DNA from: an uncultured Nocardioides sp. | Lineage (GTDB): Bacteria > Actinomycetota > Actinomycetes > Propionibacteriales > Nocardioidaceae | Direction of reading: 5' to 3' | DNA: 64,000 nt | Assembly: GCF_947489365.1 (NCBI RefSeq) | Contig: NZ_CANLDB010000001.1 | Coordinates: 992,001 to 1,056,000 of the forward strand | In this document: positions 49,628 to 58,364 of the stretch, piece after piece | Position numbering within the stretch: position 1 is the first letter of the stretch | How the letters are laid out: each line of letters starts with the position of its first letter | Made by a program: the position numbers and the translations under genes | Notes under the pieces: generated by a model | The model's database searches: none | Seen by the model: the letters and a program-made list of their open reading frames with translations, nothing else | What the model was told of the DNA's origin: nothing

Positions 49628-50190
49628 CGGTCCGCCTCCAGCAGGTCGCGGAGCTTGGCGGCGCCCCGCGAGGCGTGGCTCTTCACCGCGCCGCGGCTGA
49701 TGTCGAGGATCTCGGCGATCTCCGACTCGGAGGCCTCGGCGTAGTAGCGCAGCACGAGCACCTCGCGCTGCCGGCGCGGCAGGCGGGCGAGGGCCTCCAC
49801 CACGGTGCGGCGGCGCTCGGTGAGCAGCGCCATGCGGTCGGGGTCGCCGTCCTGCCCGGCGCCGCCCGGGTCGGGGCGGGCCGCCTCGGAGGCGAGACGT
49901 CGCCGGTGCTTCTCCACCACGCCGGCGTGACGCAAGGCCGAGCGCGACCGGTTGACGACGGCCTGGCGCAGGTAGGCCAGGGCCCGGTCGGGGTCGCGGA
50001 GACTGGACCACCGGCCGTGGGTCGCGACGAAGGCGTCCTGGACGACCTCCTCGGCCAGCCCGACCTCGCGGACGAGCAGCACCGCCAGCCGGACGAGACC
50101 GCGCCAGTGCACGGCGTACAGCTGCTCGAGGGCATGGTCGGCACCCCACCCGTCGGCCGTGGGGTCGGCGGTCGTGCCGGTGTGCGTCAC
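49624..50190 (-). CDS. ECF-type RNA polymerase sigma factor (SigE-like family)
   Basis: A 188-residue sigma factor with region 2 (L-E-Q-L-Y-A-V-H-W-R-G-L-V-R-L-A, and V-V-Q-D-A-F-V-A-T near 50) and region 4 (L-P-R-R-Q-R-E-V-L-V-L-R-Y-Y-A-E-A-S-E-S near 135). Regulates extracytoplasmic or surface functions in this family. The start is the GTG at 50190 with GGGGAGGACC; an in-frame GTG about 30 nt upstream is an alternative. It is coupled to the membrane protein downstream, its likely regulator. Confidence 0.88.
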   Translation of the reverse strand: MTHTGTTADPTADGWGADHALEQLYAVHWRGLVRLAVLLVREVGLAEEVVQDAFVATHGRWSSLRDPDRALAYLRQAVVNRSRSALRHAGVVEKHRRRLASEAARPDPGGAGQDGDPDRMALLTERRRTVVEALARLPRRQREVLVLRYYAEASESEIAEILDISRGAVKSHASRGAAKLRDLLEADR

Positions 50191-50314
50191 GGTCCTCCCC
50201 GGCGCTCGCTGGTGTGTGATCACGCTAGTGGGACGCGTGGGGTTCGCCCGGGGTTGACACGTCCGGGCGAGTCGCCGTCCCCCGGGCCCCCGGCGACGGT
50301 CGTAGGGTCCGACC

Positions 50315-50659
50315 ATGAGCGACCCCGACTGCCTGTTCTGCCGCATCGTGGACGGCGCGATCCCCGCCGAGGTGGTGCACTCCACCGAGCACTCCGTGGC
50401 CTTCCGGGACGTGAACCCGCAGGCCCCGACCCACGTCCTCGTCGTCCCGCGGGCCCACCACCGCGACGCCGCGGCCCTCGCCGCCGCCGACCCGGCCGCC
50501 GTCGCCGACCTCGTCGACGCCGCCGCCCACGTGGCGGCGTCCGAGGGCCTGGAGGGCTACCGCCTGGTCTTCAACACCGGGGAGGCCGCCGGCCAGACCG
50601 TCTTCCACACCCACCTCCACGTCCTCGGCGGCCGCCCGCTGTCCTGGCCCCCCGGCTGA
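50315..50659 (+). CDS. HIT-family nucleotide-binding hydrolase
   Basis: A 114-residue HIT protein: C-L-F-C-R-I-V near the start (zinc-type Cys pair), F-R-D-V-N-P-Q-A-P-T-H-V-L-V-V-P, and the triad H-T-H-L-H-V near residue 101. It resembles Hint-type purine nucleoside phosphoramidases. The ATG lies 6 nt after TAGGGT. Context before phoH is usual in actinobacteria. Confidence 0.93.
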   Translation: MSDPDCLFCRIVDGAIPAEVVHSTEHSVAFRDVNPQAPTHVLVVPRAHHRDAAALAAADPAAVADLVDAAAHVAASEGLEGYRLVFNTGEAAGQTVFHTHLHVLGGRPLSWPPG

Positions 50660-50664
50660 CCGTC

Positions 50665-50892
50665 GAGTCGGCAGATCTGCGCAGCCCTACGGCGTCGAGT
50701 CGGCACGTCTGCGCAGCTGTACGGCGTCGAGTCGGCACGTCTGCGCAGCCGTACGGCGTCGAGTCGGCAGATCTGCGCAGCTGTACGGCGTCGACCCGGG
50801 CCCCTCGGGTGCGCAGACGTGCCGACTCGAGCCCCCTGGGGTGCGCAGACGTGCCGACTCGAGCCCCCTGGGGTGCGCAGACGTGCCGACTC
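50665..50892. repeat. 32-nt-period repeat array, four direct and three inverted units
   Basis: GAGTCGGCACGTCTGCGCAG or close variants start at 50665, 50697, 50729 and 50761 (exact 32-nt steps), followed by three opposite-strand units whose conserved ends fall at 50828, 50860 and 50892 (also 32). The first unit begins 6 nt after the HIT stop. It shares the GAGTCGGC start, the period and scattered positions with the array at 35077. The rest of the 352-bp gap (50893-51011) holds the phoH promoter and ribosome site only. Confidence 0.9.
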
Positions 50893-51011
50893 GGCACCGA
50901 GGGGCGGGGTGGGTACCGGAGGGTGCCCGGCGAATCTCGGTGGGCGGCCTCGGGGGACCGCGATATCCTCGAGGTGCCAGGACATCACCACCAGGAAGGC
51001 TGTTGCAGCCC

Positions 51012-52034
51012 TTGACCGACGACACCCCACAGACCGTCTCCCAGGTCGTGATCGTCCCCAACAGCATCGACATGGTCACGCTGCTCGGTCCGGCCGACAG
51101 CCACCTCGCGCTCGTGGAGCAGGCCTTCGGCGCCGACGTCCACGTGCGCGGGAACCGGATCACGCTGACCGGCGAGCCCGCCGAGGTGGCCCTCGCCGAG
51201 CGGCTGCTCGACGAGATCGTCACGATCATCCGCACCGGCCAGGGCATGAGCGCCGAGACCGTCGGGCGCGCCATCGCGATGATGCGCGAGGAGACCTCCG
51301 AGCGCCCCGCCGAGGTGCTGAGCCTCGACATCCTCTCCAACCGCGGGCGCACGATCCGGCCGAAGACGCTCAACCAGAAGCGGTACGTCGACTCGATCGA
51401 CAAGCACACGATCACCTTCGGCATCGGCCCCGCCGGCACCGGCAAGACCTACCTGGCGATGGCCAAGGCGGTCCAGGCGCTGCAGAAGAAGGAGGTCACC
51501 CGGATCATCCTCACGCGTCCGGCCGTCGAGGCCGGTGAGCGGCTGGGCTACCTCCCGGGCACGCTGAGCGAGAAGATCGACCCCTACCTGCGCCCGCTGT
51601 ACGACGCGCTGCACGACATGATCGACCCCGAGACGATCCCGAAGCTGCTCGCGGCCGGGACCATCGAGGTCGCCCCGCTGGCGTACATGCGCGGTCGCAC
51701 GCTGAACGACGCGTTCATCATCCTCGACGAGGCGCAGAACACCTCGCCGGAGCAGATGAAGATGTTCCTCACCCGCCTCGGCTTCGGCTCGAAGATCGTC
51801 GTCACCGGTGACGTCACCCAGGTCGACCTCCCGGGCGGCGTGAAGTCGGGCCTGAAGGTGATCCAGGGGATCCTCGGCGACGTCGACGACATCGTCTTCA
51901 ACCAGCTCAGCAGCCGCGACGTCGTCCGCCACCGGCTCGTCGGCGCGATCGTGGCGGCGTACGACGTCTTCGACAACACCCCTGCGCCGACGGGGCAGGC
52001 CCGCCCGGCGGCCGCGCCCGACCGTCGCCGGTGA
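51012..52034 (+). CDS. PhoH-like ATPase
   Basis: A 340-residue PhoH family ATPase: N-terminal KH-like region, Walker A G-P-A-G-T-G-K-T near residue 138, Walker B-like F-I-I-L-D-E-A-Q-N near 237, and G-D-V-T-Q-V-D-L-P near 266. Linked with ybeY, it is thought to act in rRNA or RNA metabolism. AGGAAGG (50993-50999) precedes two TTG codons at 51003 and 51012; I prefer 51012, which gives the usual short N-terminus, but 51003 cannot be excluded. Confidence 0.92.
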   Translation: MTDDTPQTVSQVVIVPNSIDMVTLLGPADSHLALVEQAFGADVHVRGNRITLTGEPAEVALAERLLDEIVTIIRTGQGMSAETVGRAIAMMREETSERPAEVLSLDILSNRGRTIRPKTLNQKRYVDSIDKHTITFGIGPAGTGKTYLAMAKAVQALQKKEVTRIILTRPAVEAGERLGYLPGTLSEKIDPYLRPLYDALHDMIDPETIPKLLAAGTIEVAPLAYMRGRTLNDAFIILDEAQNTSPEQMKMFLTRLGFGSKIVVTGDVTQVDLPGGVKSGLKVIQGILGDVDDIVFNQLSSRDVVRHRLVGAIVAAYDVFDNTPAPTGQARPAAAPDRRR

Positions 52035-52053
52035 CCCGCCGAGGACCGGTCCG

Positions 52054-52500
52054 GTGATCGAGGCCACCGACGAGTCGGGGACCGACCTGGACCTCGACCC
52101 GTACGTCGCCGTGGCGGCGCACGCGATGCGCTGGATGAAGGTGCACCCCGAGGCGGAGCTGTCGGTGACCGCCGTCGACGAGGCCGCGATGGCCGAGCTG
52201 AACGGGCGCTGGATGGACAAGGAGGGCCCCACCGACGTGCTGGCCTTCCCCATGGACGAGCTGCGGCCCGGTGACGGCGTGGAGGGCGTGCTCGGAGACC
52301 TCGTGCTCTGCCCGACGGTGGCGGCCCGGCAGGCCGAGGAGGCCGGCCACCCCCAGCAGGCCGAGCTCGAGCTGCTCACCGTCCACGGCGTGCTGCACCT
52401 GCTCGGCTACGACCACGCCGAGCCCGACGAGCACCGCGAGATGTTCGGGCTGCAGGACGAGATCCTGGACGCCTGGAGGAACGGAGACCCCGCCCCGTGA
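52054..52500 (+). CDS. ybeY: Endoribonuclease YbeY (rRNA maturation)
   Basis: A 148-residue metal-dependent RNase with the signature [11 protein letters not shown] near residues 110-120 and D-V-L-A-F-P near 64. It trims the 3' end of 16S rRNA and takes part in ribosome quality control. Start GTG at 52054. Its stop overlaps the next start by 4 nt (GTGA). In many actinobacteria a CBS-domain hemolysin follows ybeY; here it is absent from this place. Confidence 0.94.
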   Translation: MIEATDESGTDLDLDPYVAVAAHAMRWMKVHPEAELSVTAVDEAAMAELNGRWMDKEGPTDVLAFPMDELRPGDGVEGVLGDLVLCPTVAARQAEEAGHPQQAELELLTVHGVLHLLGYDHAEPDEHREMFGLQDEILDAWRNGDPAP

Positions 52501-52844
52501 GCACCGAGAAGGACCTCCCGCCCGAGGACGCCAAGCTGCTCACCCTCGCGCGGGCCACCCGCGCGCGGACCCGGGCCGCGGAGGGTGCCGCGGTCCGCGA
52601 CCTCGACGGACGCACGTACGCCGCCGCGACGGTCGACCTGCCGTCGCTGCAGCTGTCGGCGCTCGCCGGCTGCGTCGCCATGGCCGTCGCCTCGGGCGCG
52701 GCCGGACTGGAGGCGGCGCTCGTGCACACCGCGGCCGAGGCCGTCGCCCCCGACGACCTGGCCGTGCTGCGGGACCTCGCCGGGGCCGACGTCCCCGTGC
52801 ACCGTGCCGGACCCGGCGGTGTGACCTCCACCACCACGACCTGA
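52497..52844 (+). CDS. Degenerate cytidine deaminase-like protein
   Basis: A 115-residue protein occupying the usual place of a cytidine deaminase in the ybeY-era string. The fold-level pattern is visible: [26 protein letters not shown] corresponds to the region N-V-E-n-a-x-C-A-E-r of active enzymes. The catalytic Glu is replaced (A-G instead of A-E) and there is no later P-C-x-x-C zinc motif. It is therefore probably a catalytically dead paralog with another role. Translationally coupled to ybeY. Confidence 0.7.
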   Translation: MSTEKDLPPEDAKLLTLARATRARTRAAEGAAVRDLDGRTYAAATVDLPSLQLSALAGCVAMAVASGAAGLEAALVHTAAEAVAPDDLAVLRDLAGADVPVHRAGPGGVTSTTTT

Positions 52845-52860
52845 GCCGTCCAGGAGTACG

Positions 52861-54249
52861 TTGCCGGGAGTGACCGGGAACGTGGTGGGTGCACATGAGC
52901 ACCAGGAGGGCGTCGAGCGCCTCCTGCGCTCGTTCTCGCTGCTGCCCGTGGACGCCCCGGTGCGGCTGGCCAAGGCCACGACGAACCTGTTCCGGCCCCG
53001 CGCGGCCGCGGCCTCCGGGCTCGACGTCTCCGGGCTGACCGGGGTGGTGTCGATCGACCCGGTCGCGCGGACGGCCGACGTCCAGGGGGTGTGCACGTAC
53101 GCCGACCTCGTCGACGCCACGCTCCCGCACGGGCTGGCGCCGCTGGTGGTGCCCCAGCTGCGGACGATCACCCTCGGCGGCGCCGTCGCCGGTCTCGGGA
53201 TCGAGTCCACCAGCTTCCGCCACGGGCTGCCGCACGAGTCGGTCCTCGAGATGGACGTGCTCACCGGCGCCGGCGAGATCGTCACCACGCGGCCGGGCGA
53301 GGAGCTGTTCGACGCCTTCCCGAACTCCTACGGCTCGCTCGGCTACGCCACGCGGCTGCGGATCGAGCTGACCGAGGTGGCGCCGTACGTCGCGCTGCGG
53401 CACCAGCGGTTCTCCTCGGCCGGGCTGCTCGCCGCGGCGGTGGCGCGCATCTGCGAGCGGGGCTCGTGGAAGGGGGAGCGGGTCGACGCGATGGACGGTG
53501 TCGCCTTCACGCCCGGCGAGCTGTACCTGACCCTCGCCCGCTGGACCGACGAGCCGGGGCCGACCTCCGACTACACCGGCGACCGCATCTTCTACCGCTC
53601 CCTGCAGGAGCGGGCCACCGACCGCCTGACCACCCACGACTACCTCTGGCGCTGGGACACCGACTGGTTCTGGTGCTCCGGGGCGTTCGGGCTCGACGAC
53701 CCGCGCGTGCGTCGGCTCTGGCCGCGACGGTGGCGCCGCTCCGACGTCTACAGCCGGCTGGTCGGGCTCGAGCGCCGGTACGGCGTCGTCGACCGGCTCG
53801 ACGCCCGCGCCGGCCGCCCGCGCCGCGAGCGGGTGATCCAGGACGTCGAGGTACCGGTGGGACGCCTCGCCGACTTCCTCACCTGGTTCGACGCCGAGGT
53901 CGGCATGCGCCCGGTGTGGCTGTGCCCGCTGCGCCTGCGCGCCGGGACGGCGGGCGACGGCCGCCCGTGGCCGACCTACCCGCTGGAGCCGGGGACGACG
54001 TACGTGAACGTCGGCTTCTGGGGCACGGTCGGCGTCGGCGACGGCGCCGAGGACGGCCCGCTGAACCGGGCGATCGAGACCCGCGTCCACGAGCTCGGCG
54101 GCCACAAGTCGCTGTACTCCGAGGCCTACTACGACCGCGAGACCTTCGACGCCCTCTACGCGGGCGACCACCTCGCCGCGGTGAAGCGGCGGCACGACCC
54201 CCAGGACCGGCTGACGAGCCTCTACGACAAGGCGGTGCGACGACGATGA
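52861..54249 (+). CDS. FAD-dependent oxidoreductase, 10-methyl fatty acid pathway (TmsA/BfaA-like)
   Basis: A 462-residue flavoprotein of the DHCR24/VAO type: V-C-T-Y-A-D-L-V (near 78), L-G-G-A-V-A-G-L-G-I-E-S (near 109) and S-Y-G-S-L-G-Y-A-T-R-L (near 157) form the FAD domain. With the methyltransferase gene overlapping its stop (ATGA), it matches the actinobacterial pair that makes 10-methylstearic (tuberculostearic) acid: the methyltransferase forms 10-methylene stearate on phospholipid and this enzyme reduces it. TTG start at 52861 with AGGAG 4 nt upstream; GTG 52870 is possible. No tmsC-like gene follows. Confidence 0.85.
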   Translation: MPGVTGNVVGAHEHQEGVERLLRSFSLLPVDAPVRLAKATTNLFRPRAAAASGLDVSGLTGVVSIDPVARTADVQGVCTYADLVDATLPHGLAPLVVPQLRTITLGGAVAGLGIESTSFRHGLPHESVLEMDVLTGAGEIVTTRPGEELFDAFPNSYGSLGYATRLRIELTEVAPYVALRHQRFSSAGLLAAAVARICERGSWKGERVDAMDGVAFTPGELYLTLARWTDEPGPTSDYTGDRIFYRSLQERATDRLTTHDYLWRWDTDWFWCSGAFGLDDPRVRRLWPRRWRRSDVYSRLVGLERRYGVVDRLDARAGRPRRERVIQDVEVPVGRLADFLTWFDAEVGMRPVWLCPLRLRAGTAGDGRPWPTYPLEPGTTYVNVGFWGTVGVGDGAEDGPLNRAIETRVHELGGHKSLYSEAYYDRETFDALYAGDHLAAVKRRHDPQDRLTSLYDKAVRRR

Positions 54250-55547
54250 CGATCACACGGGGACACACGCAGGGCGAGGCCACGATCACGATCGGCGAGG
54301 CCCTGGAGACGCTGCTCCGCGACGGGCTGCCCGTCCGGTTCACGGCGTACGACGGCAGCACGGCCGGCCCGCCCGACGCCGACATCGGCCTCGAGCTCGT
54401 CTCGGAGCGCGGTCTGTCCTACCTGCTCACCGCTCCCGGCGACCTCGGGATGGCCCGTGCGTACGTCTCCGGCGACCTGCGCCTGACCGGCGCCCACGAG
54501 GGCGACCCGTACGACGCGATGCGGCTGCTGCAGAACCACCTCGTCTTCCGCCGCCCGGGCGCGGCCGAGCTGGTGCGTATGGTGCGCGGCCTCGGCGCCT
54601 CCCACCTCAAGCCCCCGCCGCCGCCCCCGCAGGAGCACCTGCCCCGCTGGCGCCGCGCCGTCGAGGGCCTGCGCCACTCGCTCAGCCGCGACGCCGAGGT
54701 CATCGGCCACCACTACGACGTGTCGAACCGGTTCTACGAGCTGGTGCTCGGGCCGTCGATGACCTACACCTGCGCGCTCTACCCGCACGACGGCGCGACG
54801 CTGGAGGAGGCGCAGGCCGCCAAGTACGACCTCGTCTGCCGCAAGCTCGGGCTCCGGCCCGGCATGCGCCTGCTGGACGTCGGCTGCGGCTGGGGCGGGA
54901 TGGTCCGTCACGCCGTGCGCGAGTACGGCGTCACCGCCCTCGGCGTCACCCTGTCGCGCGAGCAGGCCGCGTGGGCCGCCGAGGCGGTCGAGCGGGAGGG
55001 ACTGTCCGGCTCCGCCGAGATCCGGCACGCCGACTACCGCGACGTGACCGAGTCCGGCTTCGACGCCGTCAGCTCCATCGGCCTCACCGAGCACATCGGG
55101 GTCGCCAACTACCCGGCGTACTTCGGGTTCCTGCGCGACCGGCTGTGCCCTGGCGGGCGGCTGCTGAACCACTGCATCACCCGCCACGACAACCGCATGC
55201 GGGCCACCGGCGCCTTCATCGACCGCTACGTCTTCCCCGACGGCGAGCTCACCGGCTCGGGGCGGATCATCACCGAGGCGCAGGACGCCGGCCTCGAGGT
55301 GCAGCACGCCGAGAACCTCCGGGTCCACTACGCCCGGACCCTCGCCGGCTGGACCGCGAACCTCGTCGAGCACTGGGACGAGGCCGTCGCCGAGGTCGGC
55401 GTCGGCACGGCGCGGGTGTGGGGGCTGTACATGGCCGGCAGCCGGTTGGCGTTCGAGCGGAACGAGATCCAGCTCCACCAGGTCCTCGCCACCCGCACCG
55501 CCGACGACGGCACCTCCGGCTACCCCCTGCGCCACGACTTCCCCTGA
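54246..55547 (+). CDS. SAM-dependent fatty acid methyltransferase (TmsB/BfaB-like, cyclopropane synthase family)
   Basis: A 433-residue member of the cyclopropane-fatty-acyl-phospholipid synthase family. SAM motif L-L-D-V-G-C-G-W-G-G-M near residue 217; H-H-Y-D-V-S-N-R-F-Y-E-L-V-L-G-P-S-M-T-Y-T-C-A near 158; and S-I-G-L-T-E-H-I-G near 280. Paired with the FAD oxidoreductase it should methylate oleoyl chains at C-10. Cyclopropanation alone is the alternative. The ATG overlaps the upstream stop. Confidence 0.87.
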   Translation: MTITRGHTQGEATITIGEALETLLRDGLPVRFTAYDGSTAGPPDADIGLELVSERGLSYLLTAPGDLGMARAYVSGDLRLTGAHEGDPYDAMRLLQNHLVFRRPGAAELVRMVRGLGASHLKPPPPPPQEHLPRWRRAVEGLRHSLSRDAEVIGHHYDVSNRFYELVLGPSMTYTCALYPHDGATLEEAQAAKYDLVCRKLGLRPGMRLLDVGCGWGGMVRHAVREYGVTALGVTLSREQAAWAAEAVEREGLSGSAEIRHADYRDVTESGFDAVSSIGLTEHIGVANYPAYFGFLRDRLCPGGRLLNHCITRHDNRMRATGAFIDRYVFPDGELTGSGRIITEAQDAGLEVQHAENLRVHYARTLAGWTANLVEHWDEAVAEVGVGTARVWGLYMAGSRLAFERNEIQLHQVLATRTADDGTSGYPLRHDFP

Positions 55548-55550
55548 GCC

Positions 55551-55614
55551 GAGTCGGCACGTCTGCGCACGCTGAGGGGCTCGAGTCGGCACGTCTGCGC
55601 AGCGGACACCCCGT
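55551..55614 (+). repeat. Two 32-nt-period repeat units after the methyltransferase gene
   Basis: GAGTCGGCACGTCTGCGCA starts at 55551 and again at 55583, 32 nt apart, the first 3 nt after the stop codon. Same family as the array at 50665. Confidence 0.85.
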
Positions 55615-55661
55615 CCGGGCGCGGAGATCCGCCGATCCGGCGGTGACTAGGGTGGGGACCG

Positions 55662-56441
55662 ATGACCCGGCGCGCCCAGCAGTACGACGTCCAGGTGCTG
55701 CGCCGGGAACGTCTCGGTGAGCACCTGGTGCGGCTCCACCTCGGTGGACCGGGCCTGGCGGGCTTCACCTCGACCGGTGTCCCGGACGAGTGGGTCGGGC
55801 TCGTCGTCCCCGGCCAGTTCCAGCACCGCTACTACACGCTGCGCTCGGTCGGCCCGGACGCGCTCGTCGTCGACGTCGTCGTCCACGCCGAGGGTCTCGT
55901 CACCCAGTGGGCCGAGCGCGACTGCACCGGCGAGACCGTGACGATCACCGAGCCCAAGGGTTCCTTCGCGCTGCCGGACGGCGCCGCGTGGCTGCTGCTG
56001 GTCGCCGACCTCACCGGCCTGCCCGCCATCGCCCGCATCGCCGAGTCCCGCCCGGCGGGCCTCCCGTGCCGCGTGTGGGTCGAGTCCGCCGACGACCTCG
56101 GCGACTACCTGCCGGCCACCGACGGCCTCGAGGTCACCTGGGTGCGTCCCCCGGCCACCGGCACCAGCGGCCTGGCGGACCTCGTCGCGGACGTCGACTG
56201 GCCCGCCGGTGACGGCTACTTCTGGATGGCCGGTGAGTCAGCCCAGATGCGCGCCATCCGCAAGCACCTCCGCCACGACCGCGGCCTCGGGGCGTCGGCG
56301 TACGACGTGATGGGCTACTGGCGCGACCAGGTGCGCCAGCGCCGCACCGTCGACCCCGGCCCGATCTACGCCGCGGGCAAGGCCGCCGGGAAGAGCGACG
56401 AGGAGATCTGGGACGACTACGACAAGGCGAGGGAGGCCTGA
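55662..56441 (+). CDS. Siderophore-interacting protein (FAD ferric reductase)
   Basis: A 259-residue SIP-family flavoprotein: R-Y-Y-T-L-R (near 55) binds FAD; V-D-V-V-V-H follows; and D-L-T-G-L-P-A-I-A-R-I and W-M-A-G-E-S-A-Q-M-R-A-I-R are the SIP C-terminal motifs, ending with Y-D-V-M-G-Y-W-R. It reduces ferric siderophores in the cytosol to release iron. TAGGGT lies 8 nt before the ATG; no iron box is visible. It ends one base before era, which is unusual company. Confidence 0.88.
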   Translation: MTRRAQQYDVQVLRRERLGEHLVRLHLGGPGLAGFTSTGVPDEWVGLVVPGQFQHRYYTLRSVGPDALVVDVVVHAEGLVTQWAERDCTGETVTITEPKGSFALPDGAAWLLLVADLTGLPAIARIAESRPAGLPCRVWVESADDLGDYLPATDGLEVTWVRPPATGTSGLADLVADVDWPAGDGYFWMAGESAQMRAIRKHLRHDRGLGASAYDVMGYWRDQVRQRRTVDPGPIYAAGKAAGKSDEEIWDDYDKAREA

Positions 56442-56442
56442 C

Positions 56443-57381
56443 ATGAGCCTGTTCGGCGAGGTGCCCGAGGGGTTCCGGAGCGGGTTCGCCTGCTTCGTGG
56501 GCCGCCCCAACGCGGGCAAGTCGACGCTGACCAACGCCCTGGTCGGCACCAAGGTGGTCATCACCAGCTCGCGACCGCAGACGACGCGAACCGTCGTCCG
56601 CGGGATCGTCCACCGCCCCGAGGCCCAGCTCGTCCTCGTCGACACCCCCGGCCTGCACCGGCCGCGGACCCTGCTCGGCGAGCGCCTCAACGACCTGGTC
56701 CGCGCCACCTGGGGCGAGGTTGACGTCGTCTGCTGCTGCTTCCCCGCCGACCAGCCCATCGGGCCCGGGGACAAGTTCCTCGCCGGTGAGGTCGCCAAGG
56801 TCCGCCGTACGACGTTCGTCGCGCTGGCCACCAAGACCGACCTCGTCGGCCCGGACCGGCTCGCCGAGCACCTGATGTCCATCGACGCCATGGGCCGCGA
56901 CCTCGGCATCGACTGGGCCGAGATCGTGCCCGTCTCCGCCGTGGCCGGCCACCAGGTCGAGCTCCTCTCCGACCTCCTGGTCGGGCTGATGCCCGAGGGA
57001 CCGCCCCTCTACCCGGACGGCGACCTCACCGACGCCCCCGAGGAGGTGCTCGTCGCCGACCTCGTCCGCGAGGCCGCCCTGGAGGGCGTCCGCGACGAGC
57101 TGCCCCACTCCATCGCCGTCGTCGTCGACGACATGGAGCCCCGCGAGGGCCGGCCCGACGACAAGCCGCTGCTCGACGTCCACGCGTCGCTGTACGTCGA
57201 GCGCGACTCCCAGAAGGGCATCGTCATCGGCCACAAGGGCTCGCGCCTGCGCCAGGTCGGCACCGACGCCCGCAAGCAGATCGAGTCCCTCCTCGGCACC
57301 CCGGTGCACCTGGAGCTGCGCGTCAAGGTGGCCAAGGACTGGCAGCGCGACCCACGGCACCTGCGCAAGCTGGGGTTCTAG
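56443..57381 (+). CDS. era: GTPase Era
   Basis: A 312-residue ribosome-assembly GTPase. G1 G-R-P-N-A-G-K-S-T (20-28), switch II D-T-P-G-L near 66, a T-K-T-D G4 near 128, and a C-terminal KH domain (Y-V-E-R-D-S-Q-K-G-I-V-I-G-H-K-G). It binds 16S rRNA. The stop codon's last base begins a 32-nt-period repeat array. It is separated from ybeY by the deaminase-like, fatty-acid and SIP genes, and recO is not found next to it. Confidence 0.95.
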   Translation: MSLFGEVPEGFRSGFACFVGRPNAGKSTLTNALVGTKVVITSSRPQTTRTVVRGIVHRPEAQLVLVDTPGLHRPRTLLGERLNDLVRATWGEVDVVCCCFPADQPIGPGDKFLAGEVAKVRRTTFVALATKTDLVGPDRLAEHLMSIDAMGRDLGIDWAEIVPVSAVAGHQVELLSDLLVGLMPEGPPLYPDGDLTDAPEEVLVADLVREAALEGVRDELPHSIAVVVDDMEPREGRPDDKPLLDVHASLYVERDSQKGIVIGHKGSRLRQVGTDARKQIESLLGTPVHLELRVKVAKDWQRDPRHLRKLGF

Positions 57382-57488
57382 GGCCGACTCGGCGTCTCGG
57401 ACCGGTGCGTTCGGGCCGACTCGGCGTCTCGGACCGGTGCGTTCGGGCCGACTCGGGGTTGTACGGCGGTGCGTTCGGGCCGACTCGG
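57381..57488 (-). repeat. 32-nt-period repeat array, four units in minus sense
   Basis: Units carrying GGTGCGTTCGGGCCGACTCGG (minus-strand sense GAGTCGGCCCGAACGCACC) fall at 57404, 57436 and 57468, with a truncated one whose GGGCCGACTCGG starts at 57381, all in 32-nt steps. The array fills the space between the convergent stops of era and the lipoprotein gene, ending 3 nt before the latter's stop. Confidence 0.9.
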
Positions 57489-57491
57489 GTC

Positions 57492-58364
57492 CTACGCCGG
57501 GGTCCAGCAGACGCCGTACCGCTGGCCGGCGTCCCACTGCTCGGCGGTGGGGTACTCGTAGCCGAAGCGGAAGTTGAGCGGGTCGGAGGCGGTGTCGCGG
57601 GCGGCGTCCTCGCAGACGCCGTCGCCGGCGGCGGAGACCTGGTCCTCGCCCGGGTACTCCTCGCCCTCGGCGAGCGGCACGGTGGCGATCGCCCGCCACG
57701 AGGCGTCGTCCGCGCGGCACGGGACGCGCTCGAAGCCGTCGGTGCCGGGCTCGGCCGTCGCGCACAGGGCGTACGCCGCAGCCGCGTCCGGGGTGGAGAA
57801 CAGGCCCTCCAGGCGGCCGGTCAGCGGCGCGAGCTCACCCTGGCCGGCCAGCGCGATCACGTCGCACCGGTACCAGGAGGCACCCTCGTCGGACTGCTCC
57901 ACGGTGGGCGAGAACCAGACGGCCCGCAGGACGGTCAGCCGCAGGTCCTCCTCCGACCCGCCGAGGAACTCGGCCAGCCGCGGCGGGCACTCGGCCGCCG
58001 GCTGGGCCTGCGCCCGCTCCGAGTCGACCGCGAGCAGGTGGCCGTCGACGAGCAGGTCCAGCTCGCCGACCGCGAAGGTGCGGGAGGTGTGCTCCCCGGC
58101 GCAGTCCGTGGGGGCGGTCTCGCTGACCGGCGCCAGGGCCTCGTCGAACCCCAGCGGGTAGCAGGCCTGGACCTCGGGGACGGCGACGGCCGCCGGGGTG
58201 GGGTCCCCGGAGGACGCCGGGTCCGACGAGACGGGCCCGGCGGGCGTGGCCGACGGGCTCGCCGACGCGGCGTCCTGCGGTGCGGCGTCGTCCCCGCCAC
58301 AGCCCGCGACGAGGAGGAGCGCACCGAGGGCGGCCAGGGCGGGCGCGAGGCGACGGAGGCTCAC
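57492..58364 (-). CDS. Septum-formation-family lipoprotein (first paralog)
   Basis: A 290-residue secreted lipoprotein. The signal ends with a lipobox L-V-A-G-C (Cys near residue 21), followed by a Ser/Pro/Ala linker and a Cys-containing domain seen in proteins annotated as septum formation family (C-Y-P-L-G-F, H-T-S-R-T-F-A-V-G, W-Y-R-C-D-V, V-P-C, W-R-A-I-A-T-V, Y-G-V-C-W). Start GTG 58364 overlaps the upstream paralog stop (GTGA). The function is unknown despite the family name. Confidence 0.75.
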   Translation of the reverse strand: MSLRRLAPALAALGALLLVAGCGGDDAAPQDAASASPSATPAGPVSSDPASSGDPTPAAVAVPEVQACYPLGFDEALAPVSETAPTDCAGEHTSRTFAVGELDLLVDGHLLAVDSERAQAQPAAECPPRLAEFLGGSEEDLRLTVLRAVWFSPTVEQSDEGASWYRCDVIALAGQGELAPLTGRLEGLFSTPDAAAAYALCATAEPGTDGFERVPCRADDASWRAIATVPLAEGEEYPGEDQVSAAGDGVCEDAARDTASDPLNFRFGYEYPTAEQWDAGQRYGVCWTPA

